Assembly (NCBI RefSeq): GCF_937921625.1
Contig: NZ_CAKZTI010000027.1
Coordinates: 26,831-90,830 of the forward strand
Length of the DNA stretch: 64,000 nt
Source: an uncultured Campylobacter sp.
GTDB lineage: Bacteria; Campylobacterota; Campylobacteria; Campylobacterales; Campylobacteraceae
Reading direction: 5' to 3'
The notes under the pieces are model-generated. The model had not been told where the DNA came from and ran no database searches. It worked only from the letters and a program-made list of their open reading frames with translations. Positions within the stretch are counted from its first letter, which is position 1, and every line of letters starts with the position of its first letter. The position numbers were made by a program, and so were the translations under genes. This document shows positions 51,818 through 61,066 of this stretch, in pieces.

Positions 51818-54634
51818 ATGCAGACCATCACGATCATCGATACGTTCGGCTTTTTTTTCAGGCTCTACTACGCTATGAGCGGGCTTAAAACAAAAGACGG
51901 CAAACCCAGCGGCATGGTGAGCGGATTTGCGAGCTTCATCGCAAATCTTTCGAAGGAATTTAAGAGCGATTATATAATTTTCGCTCTGGATAGCAAGGGC
52001 AAGACCTTCCGCTCGGATATCGATCCCAACTACAAAACCAACCGCCAAGCCCCGCCGCCCGCGCTTTTGCAGCAGCTGCCGGTTTGCATCGAGATGATCG
52101 AAAAGATGGGGCTTTACTCGCTCGGGCGCGAGGGATATGAGGCGGACGATCTCATCGCAAGCGTCGTTAAAAAGCACGGCGCCACGCATAAAATCAACAT
52201 CGTTACCTCCGACAAAGACCTCTATCAACTCATCGGCGAAAACGTTAAAATTTACAGCCACGGCAAAAAGATGCTTTACGGAAGGGAGGAGTGCTTGCAG
52301 CGCTACGGCGTCTATCCCGAGCAGATCGTGGATTTTTTAGCGATCTGCGGCGACAGTGCCGATAATATCCCGGGTGTGCGCGGCATCGGCGATAAGGGGG
52401 CGAAGAAACTTTTAGACGAATGGGGCTCGCTTGATGGGATCTATTCAAATTTAGACCGCCTACCGCAAAACAAACAGCGCGAGTATCTGATAGAAGGTAA
52501 GCAGAGCGCCTACATAAGCAAGCGCCTGGCTACGCTTTATGACGAGCTGGAAATCCCGCCTTTGGATGATGCGAAATTTCCGCAGCAAAATCCGCTTTTT
52601 AAAATTCGCGAAATTTTAAAAGATTACGCGCTAAATAGGCTTCTTTCGGCGCTAAGCCTGCAGGAGCAAAACGGACTTGATCTTTGGGGCGAGGGCAAAG
52701 GCGCAAGCGCAAAAAGCTCCGTTTTGGGCGCGGGCGGGAAGGGTTCCGCCGCAGAGCCGTCTCGCGGCGGATCTATCTTGGACGCTGCCGTAGGGGGGAT
52801 AGACGGGCAAAATTCTATCCCGGGCGGCTCCTCTTGCGGCGGACAAAATTCCGAGAGCGCTTTTAAAATGCCATTTGAGCCCATTTGTATCACCGATGCC
52901 GCGGAGCTTGCGAGGCTGTGCGAAGACGTTAGCGCCGAGACCTTGGTGAGCTTCGATACGGAAACCACTAGCATCGACAGCAAAAGCGCCAAGATCGTGG
53001 GCTTTTCGTTTGCGTTTAATGAGGAGCGCGCCTATTACGTCCCGCTCGCGCATAGCTATTTGGGCGCTCCTGTTCAAATTTCTTCGGACGCGGCAAAGGC
53101 TGCGATCAGCTCGCTATTTCGCGGTTATGTCGTAGGGCAAAATTTAAAATACGATTTTGAGATCGTGAAAAATAATTTTAATATCGAACCGCCCGCGCGC
53201 TTTGCCGATACGATGGTGCTAGCGTGGCTACTCGATCCCGCAAACGCCGTGGGGATGGACTCTATCTCGCCGCGGTATCTGGGGTATGAGACTGTGCATT
53301 TCGGCGACGTCGTCAAAAAGGGCGAGACCTTCGCCTCCGTGGAGCTGGACGCCGCTACGATCTATGCGAGCGAGGATGCGTGGGTGACGTTGAGGCTGTA
53401 TTTTAAGCTCAAGGGGCTACTTGAGCCCGCGCTTTTTAAGCTCGCGCAGGAGCTTGAGTTTCCATTCGTGCGGGTACTTTGGCAGATGCAAAGATGCGGT
53501 ATCAAGATCGACGTGGAGATGATAAAGGGTTTAATCGGGCGCAACGAAAAGTCCCTGCGAGTGCTCACGGATGAAATTTACGAGCTTTGCGGCGAGCAGT
53601 TTAATATCAACTCCCCCGCTCAGCTCGGCGCCGTGCTTTTCGAGCGGCTAGGGCTTCCTGCCGCAAAACGCACGAAAACAGGCTATAGCACCGACGAAAG
53701 CGTGCTGAAGGATCTTACGGCGCTGCATCCCGCGGTGGATAAAATTTTAGACTACCGCGAGCTGTTTAAGCTGCAAAGCACCTACTGCGAGCCGCTGCTA
53801 CAGCTTGCCCTTGCAGATCCGCAAAACCGCGTCAGATCGAATTTCTTGCAGACCGGCACGGCTACCGGGCGGCTAGCGAGCAAAAATCCGAACCTGCAAA
53901 ATATCCCCGCGCGCGGCACGTTTGCGAAGGACGTGCGGGACTGCTTCCTAGCAGACGAGGGTTACTCGCTGATCTCGCTTGATTACTCGCAGATCGAGCT
54001 GCGCCTGCTCGCGCACTTTTCGCGCGATCCTGCGCTTTTGGCGGCGTTTAGGGCGGATGAGGACATTCACGCGCGCACGGCGATCAGCATTTTCGGCGAC
54101 GCGCAGCCCGCGCATCGCACGATCGCAAAGAGCATAAATTTCGGCCTCATCTACGGCATGGGCGCGGGCAAGCTAAGCGACAGCCTAGGCATCGCGCGCG
54201 CAGAGGCGAAGGGCTATATCGAGCGCTATTTCGCGGCGTTTTCTACGATCAAGGAGTTTTTGCAGAGCATAAAATCGGACGCGAAAGAAGGCGGCTACGT
54301 AAGCACGCTTTTTGGGCGCAGGCGCTACTTCGACTTCGCAAACGCGCGCAACAACATGGTATATGCGAGCTACGAGCGCGAGGCGGTGAATACGAAATTT
54401 CAAGGCTCCGCCGCCGACATCATCAAAAAGGCGATGGTTGAGATTTCGCCGCTGCTAAATGATGAGGCGCGGCTGATATTGCAGATCCACGACGAGCTGA
54501 TTTTCGAGGTGCGGGACGAGGCGGCGCAGAGCTTCGGCGAGCGCGCGCAAGAGATTATGCAAAGTGCGGCGAGCCTGAACGTGCCCTTAAAGACGAGCCT
54601 AAACATCGCCAAGCGCTGGGGCGAGCTGAAGTAA
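51818..54634 (+). CDS. polA: DNA polymerase I with Gly/Ser-rich inter-domain insert
   Basis: This 938-residue repair polymerase has an N-terminal 5' nuclease (residues 1 to about 290: IDTFGFFFRLYYAM, GYEADDLIASVVKKHG, GDSADNIPGVRGIGDKGA), a 3'-5' exonuclease domain (about 350-540) whose Asp/Glu in VSFDTETTSIDSKS are kept, and the polymerase (about 545-938) with motif A LDYSQIELRLLAHF, motif B RTIAKSINFGLIYGMG and motif C LQIHDELIFEV. An insert of about 55 residues rich in Gly and Ser (about 292-349) separates nuclease and exonuclease, making the protein longer than most relatives (about 880). It is transcribed alone. Confidence 0.96.
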   Translation: MQTITIIDTFGFFFRLYYAMSGLKTKDGKPSGMVSGFASFIANLSKEFKSDYIIFALDSKGKTFRSDIDPNYKTNRQAPPPALLQQLPVCIEMIEKMGLYSLGREGYEADDLIASVVKKHGATHKINIVTSDKDLYQLIGENVKIYSHGKKMLYGREECLQRYGVYPEQIVDFLAICGDSADNIPGVRGIGDKGAKKLLDEWGSLDGIYSNLDRLPQNKQREYLIEGKQSAYISKRLATLYDELEIPPLDDAKFPQQNPLFKIREILKDYALNRLLSALSLQEQNGLDLWGEGKGASAKSSVLGAGGKGSAAEPSRGGSILDAAVGGIDGQNSIPGGSSCGGQNSESAFKMPFEPICITDAAELARLCEDVSAETLVSFDTETTSIDSKSAKIVGFSFAFNEERAYYVPLAHSYLGAPVQISSDAAKAAISSLFRGYVVGQNLKYDFEIVKNNFNIEPPARFADTMVLAWLLDPANAVGMDSISPRYLGYETVHFGDVVKKGETFASVELDAATIYASEDAWVTLRLYFKLKGLLEPALFKLAQELEFPFVRVLWQMQRCGIKIDVEMIKGLIGRNEKSLRVLTDEIYELCGEQFNINSPAQLGAVLFERLGLPAAKRTKTGYSTDESVLKDLTALHPAVDKILDYRELFKLQSTYCEPLLQLALADPQNRVRSNFLQTGTATGRLASKNPNLQNIPARGTFAKDVRDCFLADEGYSLISLDYSQIELRLLAHFSRDPALLAAFRADEDIHARTAISIFGDAQPAHRTIAKSINFGLIYGMGAGKLSDSLGIARAEAKGYIERYFAAFSTIKEFLQSIKSDAKEGGYVSTLFGRRRYFDFANARNNMVYASYEREAVNTKFQGSAADIIKKAMVEISPLLNDEARLILQIHDELIFEVRDEAAQSFGERAQEIMQSAASLNVPLKTSLNIAKRWGELK

Positions 54635-55262
54635 CTCCGCTAAATTTAAAGCGCGGCTAAAATTTTAAGTGGAATTTAAATGGTGTGCAGAATTTTAAAT
54701 TTTGAGCAAGACGGAGCCTAAATTTGCTCGTTTGATAAATTTAATTGCGCTAAATTTAGACCGAGCGACTAGCGTAGTGCGGCACAGATCGCCGCCATCT
54801 TTAAAATTTTGATTAAATTTAAGCTCTCCGCTTAGCAATATCAAACGGCGGTTAGATAGATTTATCCGAATTAAATTTAAACGATGCGTTTTAGCAAGAG
54901 ATCTGGATAAATTTTGCCGTGCGTATAAATTAAAATTTCATTTAAGCGGCGTAGTGGCGGAATTTTTAAATTTTACGCAAAGCCGCATGCTTCGTAAAAT
55001 TTAACGAGTGAAAATTCATACAAAATTTAACCCGCGAGGAAATAGACATAGGTTTTGCGAAAAGGAATTTTTAGAAAATGAAATGATCGGTAGGAGGTCT
55101 TTTTAAGCCCGCCTGCGTGCCGGTCCGTAAAAACCGGCGCCCTTATAGCCTCACAAGCGAAGCTATAAGGATTTAGGACTAAATTTTGGTATGAATTCTG
55201 CGCGCGTAAATTTTTAGAAGCTTGCATAGAAATTTCGCGAGCTTACGTAAATTTCGCGCTGC
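54635..55262. other. Intergenic stretch with hairpins
   Basis: A 630-base stretch between the convergent polA and metB genes. Most of it is AT-rich and featureless. Near 55117-55170 there are two adjacent hairpins, listed separately. Confidence 0.55.
55117..55170. other. Two adjacent hairpins downstream of metB
   Basis: GTGCCGGT (55117-55124) pairs with ACCGGCGC (55133-55140) using one G-U pair, and the next base starts CCTTATAGC (55141-55149), which pairs perfectly with GCTATAAGG (55162-55170). The two stems abut. No T-run follows on either strand. They could form a terminator region for the minus-strand metB operon or part of an unrecognised small RNA. Confidence 0.5.
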
Positions 55263-56399
55263 CTATTTTTTAGATTTTTCTAGCGCGGCGGCAAGGTCTG
55301 CTATGAGATCGTCCGCGTTTTCGATGCCTATGGCTAGACGCAGCAAATTTTGACTGATGCCGATGCGCTCTTGCAGCTCGCGCGGATAGCTCTCGTGCGT
55401 CATCGACGCGGGGTGGCAGATCAGGCTCTCTACGCCGCCCAGGCTCACGGCTAGATCAAATAGCTCAAGGCTGCGCGCAAAGGTTTTATAGTCGTATTGC
55501 GGCTTAAGCACCAGTGAGATGACCGCTCCAATGCCGCTAGCTTGGCGATTTTGTATCTCTTTTTCGTTAGCCGAATGCGAGCCTGCGAAATTTACCGCTT
55601 CTATCGCAGGATTGCCGCGTAAAAATTCTATTATCTTTAGCGTATTTTCGCTCTGGCGGTCGAAGCGCACGCTTAGCGTTTTAAGTCCGCGTATTAGCGA
55701 ATACGCGTCGGTAGGCGAGAGCGTAGCGCCCAGAGTGTTTTTCATAAACTGAATTCTTGCGGCAAGCTCATCGTCGTTCGTCGTAACGATGCCGGCGATC
55801 AGATCGGCATGCCCGCCTATGTATTTGGTTGCGCTATAAACCACGACGTCTGCGCCGTGCTCTAGCGGGCGCTGATAATACGGGGTTAAGAAGGTATTAT
55901 CCATCACCACAAGCGCGCCGTTTTTATGCGCGAGCTCGCTGATGCGCTCAATGTCGGTTACGCGCAAAAGCGGATTTGAGGGCGTTTCGATGAAGACCAT
56001 TTTAACGTCGCTTGGAATTTCGCTGATCGAATTTAGATCATCCACCAAGTCGTAATTGATCCCTTGATTTTTAAAAATCCCGCTTACGTAGCGATAGGTG
56101 CCACCGTAGACGTTATTATTTAGCAGCACGCGATCGCCGCTTTTAAGCAGCGCAAACGCAGCGCTCGTAGCCGCCATACCCGAGGCTAGCGCGAAGGCGT
56201 ATTTGCTGCCTTCAAATTTTGCGAAAAGTTCCTCGAAGGCGTTGCGCGTAGGATTTGCGCCGCGCGAATAGGCGTATTTGCCGAAATCATCCAGGCTTTC
56301 TTGCACGAAGGTGCTGGCTAGATATATCGGTGGAATCACCGCGTTGTGGGGGTTGGACTTAGCCTCTATGCCCTTTACGATTAGGGTATCTATTTTCAT
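55263..56399 (-). CDS. metB: PLP-dependent sulfur amino acid enzyme (cystathionine synthase/lyase family)
   Basis: This 378-residue Cys/Met-metabolism PLP enzyme has the PLP-lysine in VVYSATKYIGGHADLIAG (about residue 197), DNTFLTPYYQRPLEHGAD before it, and SLGGVESLICHPASMTH near the C-terminus (about 335). This fits cystathionine gamma-synthase, beta-lyase or gamma-lyase; sequence inspection cannot separate these. It is the last gene of a minus-strand unit with a polar amino acid ABC transporter of the cystine type, which suggests use of imported cystine or cysteine. AAGGAGA precedes the ATG. Confidence 0.88.
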   Translation of the reverse strand: MKIDTLIVKGIEAKSNPHNAVIPPIYLASTFVQESLDDFGKYAYSRGANPTRNAFEELFAKFEGSKYAFALASGMAATSAAFALLKSGDRVLLNNNVYGGTYRYVSGIFKNQGINYDLVDDLNSISEIPSDVKMVFIETPSNPLLRVTDIERISELAHKNGALVVMDNTFLTPYYQRPLEHGADVVVYSATKYIGGHADLIAGIVTTNDDELAARIQFMKNTLGATLSPTDAYSLIRGLKTLSVRFDRQSENTLKIIEFLRGNPAIEAVNFAGSHSANEKEIQNRQASGIGAVISLVLKPQYDYKTFARSLELFDLAVSLGGVESLICHPASMTHESYPRELQERIGISQNLLRLAIGIENADDLIADLAAALEKSKK

Positions 56400-56424
56400 C
56401 TTTTCTCCTTGAAATTTAATGGAT

Positions 56425-57162
56425 TTAAAAGCTCATCGCTCCGATAAATTTAGCTATGCGCTCGTCGTTGCTGCCGAAGAATTCCTCTGCGTCGCCGTCG
56501 AATGCGATAACTCCGCCGTCTAAGAATAAAATTCTATCTGCGATCTTGCGTGCAAAGCCCATATTGTGCGTGACGATTATGAGCGAGCAATCCTCTGCGG
56601 CAAGCTCTGCGATAGTCTTTAGCACCTGCGCCTCAAGCTCGGGATCAAGCGCGCTCGTAGGCTCGTCCAGTAGCAAAAACTCAGGCTGCATCGCAAGTGC
56701 TCGCGCGATCGCTACACGCTGGCTCTGACCGCCGGAGAGGCGAGCCGGATATGCGCCAGCTTTATCCGCCATACCGACCTTTTTTAGTAGAGCCATTGCA
56801 TTTGCCTCGGCAAGCTCGCGTGGCTGCTTTAGCACGTGTACGGGTGCTTCGATGACGTTTTGCAAGACGTTGAGGTGCGGAAAGAGATTGAAGCTTTGAA
56901 AAACCATGCCCGTATGCGCGCGGAATGGATGATACTCGCTTGTTTTATGCGGAGCGTCGAAATTTATCTTAAACTCGCCTAGCTGTAGCTCGCCGCCGCT
57001 TGGAATTTCGAGCAGATTTATGCAGCGCAGCATCGTGGATTTGCCAGAGCCGGAGCTTCCTAAAATCACCGTCGTTTGCCCGTCGCGAAATTCTAAGCTT
57101 AGCCCGTTTAGCACGACGTGATCGCCAAAGCACTTAGTTAAGTTCGTAAATTTTATCATCAC
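56425..57162 (-). CDS. Amino acid ABC transporter ATP-binding protein
   Basis: This 245-residue ATPase of the polar amino acid importer family has Walker A LGSSGSGKSTMLRCINLLE (about 34-52), signature LSGGQSQRVAIARALAMQPE (about 140-159), Walker B FLLLDEPTSALDPELE and the switch His in IIVTHNMGFA. Its start overlaps the permease stop by four bases. With the permease and two binding proteins it forms a complete importer, probably for cystine or another small polar amino acid. Confidence 0.93.
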   Translation of the reverse strand: MMIKFTNLTKCFGDHVVLNGLSLEFRDGQTTVILGSSGSGKSTMLRCINLLEIPSGGELQLGEFKINFDAPHKTSEYHPFRAHTGMVFQSFNLFPHLNVLQNVIEAPVHVLKQPRELAEANAMALLKKVGMADKAGAYPARLSGGQSQRVAIARALAMQPEFLLLDEPTSALDPELEAQVLKTIAELAAEDCSLIIVTHNMGFARKIADRILFLDGGVIAFDGDAEEFFGSNDERIAKFIGAMSF

Positions 57163-57827
57163 ACAAACCTTGAAAATCGTCGCTCTAGCTTGGATTGTAA
57201 GAACGTAAGAAGGGTGCAGACTGCTAGATAAAATAGCGCCGCCAGCACGTATAGCGTGAGCGGATCGAATGCCCGCGCAGCAATACGTTGAGCGACCATA
57301 AACATATCGACCATCGTAATCGAGGCTACGAGCGAAGTGTCTTTAAGCGTAGAGATAAAGATATTTGATAGCGGCGGCAGCGATATGCGCGCTGCTTGCG
57401 GAGCGATAATACGGCGCAGAATTTGAGCGTAGCTCATGCCTAAAGAGGTAGCCGCCTCCCATTGCCCCTTTGGCACTGATAGGATCGCAGCTCGCACCGC
57501 CTCTGAAGCGTAAGCGCCGATATTGAGGCTAAAGGTAATGATCGCAGCAGCCCAAACATCAAGTGTGATCCCAACGATTGGAAGTCCGAAATAGACGATA
57601 AAAAGCTGCACCAAAAGCGGAGTGCCGCGAAAAATCCAAATATAAATTTCGCTTAGCTGCTTTAAAATTTTAAAATTTGCGATGCGTGCGACCGCCGTCA
57701 GCACCGCAAGCACGAGCCCGAGCAGAAATGAGATTATCGTAAGCGGGATAGTAACTTGCAGCAGGGCTAGTGCCATCGGCTCTAGCGAGCTGCTAACAAG
57801 CTCTAGAATTCTGCTTGTTTCGTTCAT
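57159..57827 (-). CDS. Amino acid ABC transporter permease
   Basis: This 222-residue inner-membrane permease of the HisM/GlnP family has about five membrane segments and the coupling motif EAATSLGMSYAQILRRIIAP (about 133-152), with IWIFRGTPLLVQLFIVYFG before it. It overlaps the binding protein gene and the ATPase gene by four bases on each side. One permease of this type usually forms a homodimer. Confidence 0.93.
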   Translation of the reverse strand: MNETSRILELVSSSLEPMALALLQVTIPLTIISFLLGLVLAVLTAVARIANFKILKQLSEIYIWIFRGTPLLVQLFIVYFGLPIVGITLDVWAAAIITFSLNIGAYASEAVRAAILSVPKGQWEAATSLGMSYAQILRRIIAPQAARISLPPLSNIFISTLKDTSLVASITMVDMFMVAQRIAARAFDPLTLYVLAALFYLAVCTLLTFLQSKLERRFSRFV

Positions 57828-58573
57828 TCACTCACGTCTTTGCCGAAATATTTAAGCGAAATTTCTCTTAGCTTGCCCTCGGCTTTGAGTTCGTTTAAGG
57901 CTTTGCTGATTTGATCTGCGAGCTCTTTATTGCCCTTTTGCACGATTGCAGCGCTATAATCGACGTCTTTTAGCTTTGCGGCGATTTTAATCGGAGCGTC
58001 CGGGCGCTGCTTTAAAAAGTCGTAAAATACGGTATTATCGCGCACGACGGTATCTACGCGGCGAGCGATCAGCAGCTCCATACTTTTAGCAAAACTATCG
58101 ACGGTTACGTTTTGCGCGCCGTATTTTTTAGCGACTTGCGCCCAGTTGCTGGTAGCGGAGTCCGCATTTTTCTTGCCTTTTAAATCCTCGAAGCTTTTAA
58201 TGTCGTTGTTATCTTTATGCACGATGATAGCTCCGTAAACGACGGTGTAGGGCACTGAATACTCATATTTTTTCTTGCGCTCATCAGTAATGCTTACTTG
58301 ATTAAACACAGCGTCTGCCTTACCTGCATCAAATGCTGCAAGCATCGCATCCCAAGGCGCAGTTAGAAATTCTATTTTTAGACCAAGCTTTTCGGCGACT
58401 GCGCGCGCGACATCTACGTCGTATCCTACGAGCTCATTTTTGTCGTTATAATACGAAAATGGCGAAAAGGTGCCTTCCGTAGCCACTTTAAGCACGCCTT
58501 CGCGTAGCGTTTTAGAGTTTACGACGCATATTAAAAGCGCGCACGCAAGCAAAGTTTTTATTAAATTTTTCAT
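57824..58573 (-). CDS. Amino acid ABC transporter substrate-binding protein (copy 1)
   Basis: This 249-residue periplasmic protein has a signal peptide (MKNLIKTLLACALLICVVNS) and the family 3 solute-binding fold: FSPFSYYNDKNELVGYDVDV, FLTAPWDAMLAAFDAGKAD, DSATSNWAQVAKKYG and LKYFGKDVSE at the end. The Arg in VDTVVRDNTVF region and the Thr/Ser residues near 75-80 would contact an amino acid. It is closely related to the next gene upstream, so the pair is a tandem duplication. Cystine/cysteine binding is inferred from the metB neighbour. Confidence 0.92.
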   Translation of the reverse strand: MKNLIKTLLACALLICVVNSKTLREGVLKVATEGTFSPFSYYNDKNELVGYDVDVARAVAEKLGLKIEFLTAPWDAMLAAFDAGKADAVFNQVSITDERKKKYEYSVPYTVVYGAIIVHKDNNDIKSFEDLKGKKNADSATSNWAQVAKKYGAQNVTVDSFAKSMELLIARRVDTVVRDNTVFYDFLKQRPDAPIKIAAKLKDVDYSAAIVQKGNKELADQISKALNELKAEGKLREISLKYFGKDVSE

Positions 58574-58666
58574 AATTCCTCCAAAATTTTATGAGCGAAA
58601 TTTAAAATGCGAAATTCCGCCCAACCAAGTTTAAAATTCCACGCTTCAACTAAGCGGTCGTAGAAT

Positions 58667-59410
58667 TTACTCCGTAATGTCTTTGCCAAAATATTTAAGT
58701 GAAATTTCTTTCAGCACGCCTTTTTGTTTTAGCGATTTTAGTGCGGAATTTATCTGTGCCGTCAGCTCGTCGTCCTTTTTAAGCAGCACGGCGGAATAGA
58801 TCGGCTCATTGCCTTGAGCTGCGATCTTTAGCGGGGCGTTCGGGCGCTGCTTCATATAGTCGAAAAATGTGATGTTATCGTTGATCGTAGCGTCTGCGCG
58901 ACGAGCTATGATAAGCTCCACACCCTTGCTAAATCCGTCTGCTGTAACGATCTCAGCGCCATAGCTGCGCGCCATGTCAGCCCAGTTACTGGTAGCGGAG
59001 TGGACGCTTTTTTTGCCTTTAAGATCCGCAAAACTTTTGATCTCCTCGTTATCGGCTCGCACTACTAGCGCAGCATAAGCCACGGTATAAGGCTCGCTGA
59101 AATTATATTTTTTCTTGCGCTCCTGCGTGATGCTTACTTGATTCATCGCTATGTCTGCTTTGCCTGCGTCAAATGCCGCGAGCATCGCATCCCACGGTGC
59201 GGTTAAAAATTCCGCCTTTAGCCCTAGCTCTTTTGCTAGTGCGCGAGCGATATCGACATCAAAGCCGGTAAGATTATTTTTCTCGTCATAGAAAGAATAC
59301 GGCGAGTAAGTCCCCTCTGTGGCTATTATGAGCGTGCCCTCTTTGAGCGTCTTAGCGCTTAGGGTGGCGGTGATCAGCGCTGTTGCGAGCAGGGCTTTAA
59401 ATATTTTCAT
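58667..59410 (-). CDS. Amino acid ABC transporter substrate-binding protein (copy 2)
   Basis: This 247-residue periplasmic protein, with signal peptide MKIFKALLATALITATLS, is a paralogue of copy 1: both share PFSF/YSFY-type N-terminal blocks, LTAPWDAMLAAFDAGKAD, QVSIT-x-ERKKKY and the LKEISLKYFGKD ending. Differences cluster in the hinge and pocket regions (for example DATINDNITFF in place of DTVVRDNTVFY), so the two may bind different amino acids for the same transporter. It heads the operon, 93 bases before copy 1, behind AAGGAGA. Confidence 0.92.
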   Translation of the reverse strand: MKIFKALLATALITATLSAKTLKEGTLIIATEGTYSPYSFYDEKNNLTGFDVDIARALAKELGLKAEFLTAPWDAMLAAFDAGKADIAMNQVSITQERKKKYNFSEPYTVAYAALVVRADNEEIKSFADLKGKKSVHSATSNWADMARSYGAEIVTADGFSKGVELIIARRADATINDNITFFDYMKQRPNAPLKIAAQGNEPIYSAVLLKKDDELTAQINSALKSLKQKGVLKEISLKYFGKDITE

Positions 59411-59797
59411 TGAATCTCCTTGAAATTTAGCTATCGCTCGCGCTGCGAGCAGATGCGCGATTATATCGTGCGGAATATATAATTTTTATTAAAAATTCTA
59501 AATTTTAGTAAGACGTGATACAAAATTTCGCCTGTATGGAAAAGCTTTAGCGTCATATATTTTTAAAATTTTAACAGAGGTGATTTATAAAATTTCAAGT
59601 TTATTAGGTAAAAGTATCACAGACGGAATTTAGCCTGCGATATAAAATAAAATTTGCAAGTATTTCGAGGCGATTTTTTGAGTTAGAAGCTAAAATTTTG
59701 CGCAAGCTAGACTTCTGCTTGCAGTTGCGAGCGCAAGAGAAGCAAAATTTCTCTCAAAAGCGCTCGCAAGACGAGCCTTTTAGAAAAAGACGAGCCG
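59411..59797. other. Intergenic stretch between the ABC operon and proA
   Basis: About 390 bases. It contains the promoter region of copy 2 (minus strand, not pinpointed) and, at the far end, two hairpins downstream of proA. No gene is seen. Confidence 0.5.
59725..59769 (-). terminator. Large hairpin downstream of proA
   Basis: TTGCGAGCGC (59725-59734) pairs perfectly with GCGCTCGCAA (59760-59769), and inside it AGAGAA pairs with TTCTCT. A smaller stem (GCAAGC/GCTTGC, 59702-59722) lies next to it. Located 28 bases after the proA stop on the minus strand. No T-run follows, so it may act in RNA stability as well as termination. Confidence 0.5.
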
Positions 59798-61057
59798 CTA
59801 ACGAATTTGCCCGCCGCCTCGGACGACGTATTTATAGGTCGTAAGCTCCCTCACCCCCATCGGCCCTCTGGCATGCAGCTTTTGCGTGCTGATGCCGATC
59901 TCGCCGCCGAATCCAAACTCGCTGCCGTCGCTAAAGCGCGTCGAGGCGTTGGCATAGACGACTGCGCTGTCCACTTCGTTTAAAAATCGCTCGACGGTCG
60001 CGTAATCCGCGCTTAAAATCGCGTCCGAATGCCCGCTAGAATGCGCGTTTATAAAGCTAATCGCCTCGCCTGTATCCCGCACCGCGCGCACGGCTAGCAC
60101 GAGATCCAAAAATTCGGCGCCAAAGTCGCTCTCACTAGCCGTTTTGACGTTTTTAGTGCCTCGCAGCTCCGACTCGCACGCGCCCAAAAGCTGCTCGCTC
60201 ACGCGAAACTCGACCTCCGGCATTTCGCGCACAAGCTCTGGTAAAATTTCGCCCGCCACGCCCTCATGCAAAAGCACGCATTCTACGGCGTTGCAGACGC
60301 TTGGGCGCTGGGTTTTGGCGTTTTTGATTATCTTTGCCGCTTCGCTCAAATTTGCGCTCTCATCGACAAAGATGTGGCAAACTCCCTCACCCGTCATGAT
60401 GATCGGTACGGTCGCGTTTTGCGCGATAAAATCTTTTAAGCTCTTGCCGCCGCGCGGTATCAAAACGTCGATATACTCGCTCATTTTCGCCATTTTCGCC
60501 ACTACTTCGCGTTCGGCGCTCTCCACGAGCTGCACTGCACCCGTCGGTAAGCCAAATTTCGCCCCGGCTTCGTTAAATAAATTTACTAAAAAGATGTTTG
60601 AATTTAGCGCGCTTGCACTGCCTCGCAGGATCGCTGCGTTGCCGCTTTTTAGCGCCAGAGCCGCCGCGTCGATACTGACGTTTGGACGGCTCTCGTAGAT
60701 GATGCCGAGCACACCCAGTGGCACGCGCACGCGGCTGATTTGCATGCCGTTTGGATGGCTCCAGCCGCCTAGATTCTCGCCCACGACCTCTGCAAATCCC
60801 GCCACTTCGCGCACGCCCTGCGCCATCGCCTCGATACGGGCGTCGGTTAGCCTTAGACGGTCTAGCAGCGCTGCGTTCAAGCCTGATCTCTCGCCGTTTG
60901 TAAGGTCTTTGGCGTTTGTCGCTTTTATCGCGTCCTTTTGTGCGAGCAGCTCATCCGCCACGGCGTTTAAAATTTCAAATTTAGCCTTGCTACCAAGTCT
61001 CAAAAGCTCGCCGCAAGCGGCCTTTGCGCGCTTACAGATATCTAAAATTTCGTTCAT
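59798..61057 (-). CDS. proA: Gamma-glutamyl phosphate reductase
   Basis: This 419-residue NADPH enzyme makes glutamate semialdehyde, the second step of proline synthesis. Motifs include VPLGVLGIIYESRPNVSIDA (about 118-137), LKSGNAAILRGSASALNSN (about 142-160) and the catalytic Cys in QRPSVCNAVECVLLHE (about 254-263). Length is standard. It begins nine bases after the stop of the Abi-like gene, so the two may share a transcript. proB lies about 1.4 kb upstream on the same strand; the two are normally adjacent, so the intervening genes look inserted. Confidence 0.95.
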   Translation of the reverse strand: MNEILDICKRAKAACGELLRLGSKAKFEILNAVADELLAQKDAIKATNAKDLTNGERSGLNAALLDRLRLTDARIEAMAQGVREVAGFAEVVGENLGGWSHPNGMQISRVRVPLGVLGIIYESRPNVSIDAAALALKSGNAAILRGSASALNSNIFLVNLFNEAGAKFGLPTGAVQLVESAEREVVAKMAKMSEYIDVLIPRGGKSLKDFIAQNATVPIIMTGEGVCHIFVDESANLSEAAKIIKNAKTQRPSVCNAVECVLLHEGVAGEILPELVREMPEVEFRVSEQLLGACESELRGTKNVKTASESDFGAEFLDLVLAVRAVRDTGEAISFINAHSSGHSDAILSADYATVERFLNEVDSAVVYANASTRFSDGSEFGFGGEIGISTQKLHARGPMGVRELTTYKYVVRGGGQIR

Positions 61058-61066
61058 TTTCGCTCC

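Noticed and set aside
55117..55170. SAM riboswitch for metB
   Set aside because: The hairpins lie downstream, not upstream, of metB and do not show the conserved core.
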